From: Bacillota bacterium
GTDB lineage: Bacteria; Bacillota; SHA-98; UBA4971
Assembly (NCBI GenBank): GCA_014360195.1
Contig: JACIXY010000028.1
Location: 1 to 34,951 of the forward strand
Direction of reading: 5' to 3'
Length of the DNA: 34,951 bases
The first letter of the stretch is position 1. Every line of letters begins with the position of its first letter. The translations under genes and the position numbers were made by a program. The notes beneath the pieces were generated by a model. The model saw nothing but the letters and a program-made list of their open reading frames with translations. It ran no database searches and had not been told where the DNA came from. Positions 32,945 through 34,951 of the stretch are shown here, in pieces.

Positions 32945-34669
32945 TCAGAACCTCGCCCGGGCGTGGTAATGGGTGTGCAGAAGCTCGTGCGATTTCTCGC
33001 CGAGGGGCTTGCCCAGAAACTCCCTGTAGAGCTCCTGCACAGCCGGGTTGAGGTGCGACTTGCGCAGCGGCATGTGCTTATCCTCTTCGTAGATGGCGGC
33101 GATCCTCTTCATCCTTGTCTCGTCGCCCGTGGGTATAGGCTGGCCGCCGCCGCCGATGCACCCGCCCGGACAAGCCATTATCTCAATGAAATGATAGTCG
33201 GCATCGCCGTTCTTGATCCGCTCGAGGAGTCGTCTTGCGTTCCCGAGGCCGTGGGCAACGGCGACGCGCACGCGCGTCCCGTCGAGGTCCACCTCCGCCT
33301 CCTTGACCCCCTGGAGCCCCCGGACAGGGACGAAGTCGATGTTCTCGAGCTCCCGGTCGAGGACCACCTCGGATACCGTCCGGAGTGCCGCCTCCATCAC
33401 GCCACCCGTGACCCCGAAGATGGCGGCTGCCCCGGTGGATATGCCCAGCGGCGGGTCATACGCTTCAGGGGCAAGGGACGCGAAGTCGATGCCGGCCTCG
33501 CGGATCATCCGGCCGAGTTCCCTGGTGGTAAGCACCGCGTCCACGTCAGGATACCCGCTTGCGGTCATCTCGGGCCTCCTGGCCTCGAACTTCTTCGCGG
33601 TGCATGGCATCACCGACACGACGAAGATATCCTTCGGGTCGATCCCGACCTTCTCGGCGTAGTAGGTCTTCGCGATGGCGCCGAACATCTGCTGCGGCGA
33701 TTTGCACGTCGAGAGGTGCGGCAGCAGATCAGGATAGAAGTGTTCTATGAACTTGATCCACCCCGGGCTACACGAAGTGATAAGCGGCAGCTTGCCGCCG
33801 TCGCGCAGCCGTGAAATGAACTCGTGTCCTTCCTCCATTATGGTGAGGTCTGCTGCGAAATCCGTGTCGAACACCATGTCGAACCCGAGCCTGCGCAAGG
33901 CTGCCACAAGCTGACCCGTAACCCGGCTGCCAGCGGGAAGCCCGCACTCCTCGCCGATGCTGGCGCGCACGGCCGGCGCAGTCTGGACCACCACGTGCTT
34001 CGAGGGATCCGCGAGAGCCCGCCAGACGTCCCCAGTCTCGTCGCGCTCCTTAAGCGCCCCCGTCGGGCAGACCAGTACGCACTGGCCGCAGAGCGAGCAC
34101 ACAGCGCTCATGAGCTCGTCTCCGAACGCGGGCGCGATCATTGTCTCGAAGCCCCTGTTGTTGGGGGCGAGCGCGAACACGGTCTGCACCTTCTGACATA
34201 CGCTCATGCAGCGCCTGCACAGAATGCACTTGTTCGGGTCCCGTACGATGGAAGGAGTCGAGGTGTCGAGCGTGAACTGGGCCCGCTCGCCCTGGTACTC
34301 GATGTCACGTATCCCGAACCTGTCCGCAAGCGCCTGTAGCTCGCAGTTTCCGTTTCGCTCGCACGTGAGGCACTCGAAGGGATGGTTGGATATGATAAGC
34401 TCCAGCACCGTTCGGCGGGCCTCGCGCACGGCGGGGGTATTCGTGTGAACGACCATGCCCTCGGCTGCTGGGGTGACGCACGAAGCCTGCAGAGACTTCG
34501 CCCCTTCGATCTCCACAACGCACACCCTGCACACCCCAACGGCATTCACGTCTTTCAGGTAACACAGGGTGGGGACGTCGATTCCCGCCGCCCGCGCGGC
34601 ATCCAGAACGGTCGAGCCCCTGGGGACCTCCACCTTGCGACCGTCAACTGTGAGAGTAATCATGTCCAT
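32945..34669 (-). CDS. hydA: [FeFe] hydrogenase catalytic subunit (HndD/HydA type)
   Basis: This 574-residue enzyme would produce or oxidise H2. The N-terminal [2Fe-2S] domain has C36, C47, C50 and C64. H96, C100, C103 and C109 form the His-Cys3 [4Fe-4S] site. Two [4Fe-4S] clusters use C148/C151/C154 and C191/C194/C197 with C201 and C158. The H-cluster motifs are TSCSPGW (298-304), MPCTAKK (354-360) and MACPGGCIGGGGQP (from 498). Aligned to Clostridium CpI, cubane ligands C356, C500 and C504 are kept, but the CpI Cys300 position is Ser301. The cluster set fits NAD(P)-linked, often electron-bifurcating, multimeric enzymes. The ATG at 34669 or 34663 starts the gene, 20 bases after a GltD-like flavoprotein. 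Confidence 0.95.
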   Translation of the reverse strand: MDMITLTVDGRKVEVPRGSTVLDAARAAGIDVPTLCYLKDVNAVGVCRVCVVEIEGAKSLQASCVTPAAEGMVVHTNTPAVREARRTVLELIISNHPFECLTCERNGNCELQALADRFGIRDIEYQGERAQFTLDTSTPSIVRDPNKCILCRRCMSVCQKVQTVFALAPNNRGFETMIAPAFGDELMSAVCSLCGQCVLVCPTGALKERDETGDVWRALADPSKHVVVQTAPAVRASIGEECGLPAGSRVTGQLVAALRRLGFDMVFDTDFAADLTIMEEGHEFISRLRDGGKLPLITSCSPGWIKFIEHFYPDLLPHLSTCKSPQQMFGAIAKTYYAEKVGIDPKDIFVVSVMPCTAKKFEARRPEMTASGYPDVDAVLTTRELGRMIREAGIDFASLAPEAYDPPLGISTGAAAIFGVTGGVMEAALRTVSEVVLDRELENIDFVPVRGLQGVKEAEVDLDGTRVRVAVAHGLGNARRLLERIKNGDADYHFIEIMACPGGCIGGGGQPIPTGDETRMKRIAAIYEEDKHMPLRKSHLNPAVQELYREFLGKPLGEKSHELLHTHYHARARF

Positions 34670-34689
34670 CCTGGCTCACGCTCCATTCT

Positions 34690-34951
34690 TCAGTCCTTCA
34701 CGTCGCACCGCAGGCACCGCGAGGCCTCGTAAAGGGCGGCTGCTTCAGTGAGCCTCGATACGACCTCATCGAAGTTACCCCTTCGTTCGGAGACCGGCAG
34801 GTGCTCCGGATGCTGGCGCATCATGTGCTCCTCGTGGATCTCCCCAGCAAGCTCTCTGCCGAGGTCCGGGCTTACCGGGATCTCGCCGGTGCCGCCCAGG
34901 AACTTGTCTATTTCCTCGGCGGCGCGCCTGCCGTCGGCAATCGCCTGGATC
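34690..34951 (-). CDS. GltD-like FAD/NAD(P) oxidoreductase, C-terminal part
   Basis: The frame enters from the right edge and encodes the last 87 residues. It begins IQAIADGRRAAEEIDKFLGG, the C-terminal helix of the FAD domain of glutamate-synthase-beta-type oxidoreductases, and ends YEASRCLRCDVKD with a CxxC. Such flavoproteins, alone or fused to NuoF-type subunits, accompany HndD-type hydrogenases and carry electrons from NAD(P)H. It is 20 bases upstream of hydA and surely in the same operon. The full size and any NuoF fusion lie outside the window. Confidence 0.85.
   Translation of the reverse strand, partial: IQAIADGRRAAEEIDKFLGGTGEIPVSPDLGRELAGEIHEEHMMRQHPEHLPVSERRGNFDEVVSRLTEAAALYEASRCLRCDVKD

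Overview
The window reads as chromosomal DNA of a GC-rich, anaerobic, endospore-forming member of the Bacillota (Clostridia-like). Support: SpoVS with a sigma-H-type promoter, the sporulation membrane protein YlbJ, the FapR/PlsX/FabHDG fatty-acid operon, the Asp23-FakA-DegV set, a T-box in front of ileS, and an HndD-type [FeFe] hydrogenase. Starts are often GTG or TTG behind strong purine-rich ribosome binding sites. Almost all genes lie on the minus strand; only ylbJ and rpmB are on the plus strand. No transposase, integrase, phage gene, tRNA, rRNA or CRISPR array was seen.

Layout from low to high coordinates. 1-712 has no gene; it holds a duplicated, palindrome-rich block, a GATC heptamer repeat and the spoVS terminator. 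713-2714 holds spoVS, a conserved protein of unknown function and rnc. 3227-9170 is one compact operon read leftward, fapR-plsX-fabH-fabD-fabG-acpP-fabF, with a sigma-A promoter and a FapR-type operator in front of fapR. 9741-10539 is the yceD(DUF177)-rpmF pair with its own promoter and terminator. 10621-13439 holds a secreted PG-binding/LysM protein, the PDZ-Lon protease YlbL and a patatin-like hydrolase. ylbJ (plus strand) converges on a coiled-coil protein, coaD and rsmD. 16934-20187 is asp23-fakA-degV, divergent from rpmB (L28). 21005-24588 holds a TlpA/ResA-like thioredoxin under a CsoR-type operator, an uncharacterised TIM-barrel protein, panB and a secreted Ig-like protein. 24850-29126 holds a YfcE-like phosphodiesterase, a Nudix hydrolase and ileS with its T-box leader. 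29553-32411 holds a zinc-ribbon protein, a methyltransferase, thiN and a secreted protein. 32945-34951 is a hydrogenase operon: HydA and the C-terminus of a GltD-like flavoprotein that runs off the window.

How the genes work together. FapR senses malonyl-CoA and should control initiation (FabD, FabH), elongation (FabG, FabF), the carrier (ACP) and the acyl-phosphate branch (PlsX). FakA and the DegV/FakB protein make acyl-phosphate from exogenous fatty acids and feed the same PlsX/PlsY entry point, so membrane-lipid supply by synthesis and by salvage is encoded within 17 kb. The rest is mainly housekeeping translation and RNA genes, CoA and thiamine cofactor genes, and sporulation or envelope functions.

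The least expected structures are: an intergenic repeat family present three times (about 2852, 9466 and 16768) with a nested hairpin module; a CsoR-like palindrome that fills a promoter spacer; a palindrome that fills the yceD-rpmF promoter spacer; a carrier protein with an altered recognition helix; and a hydrogenase with Ser at a normally cysteine H-cluster position. I found no clear multi-gene novel system. The panB/TIM-barrel pair and the rnc-linked conserved protein are the best gene-level unknowns.
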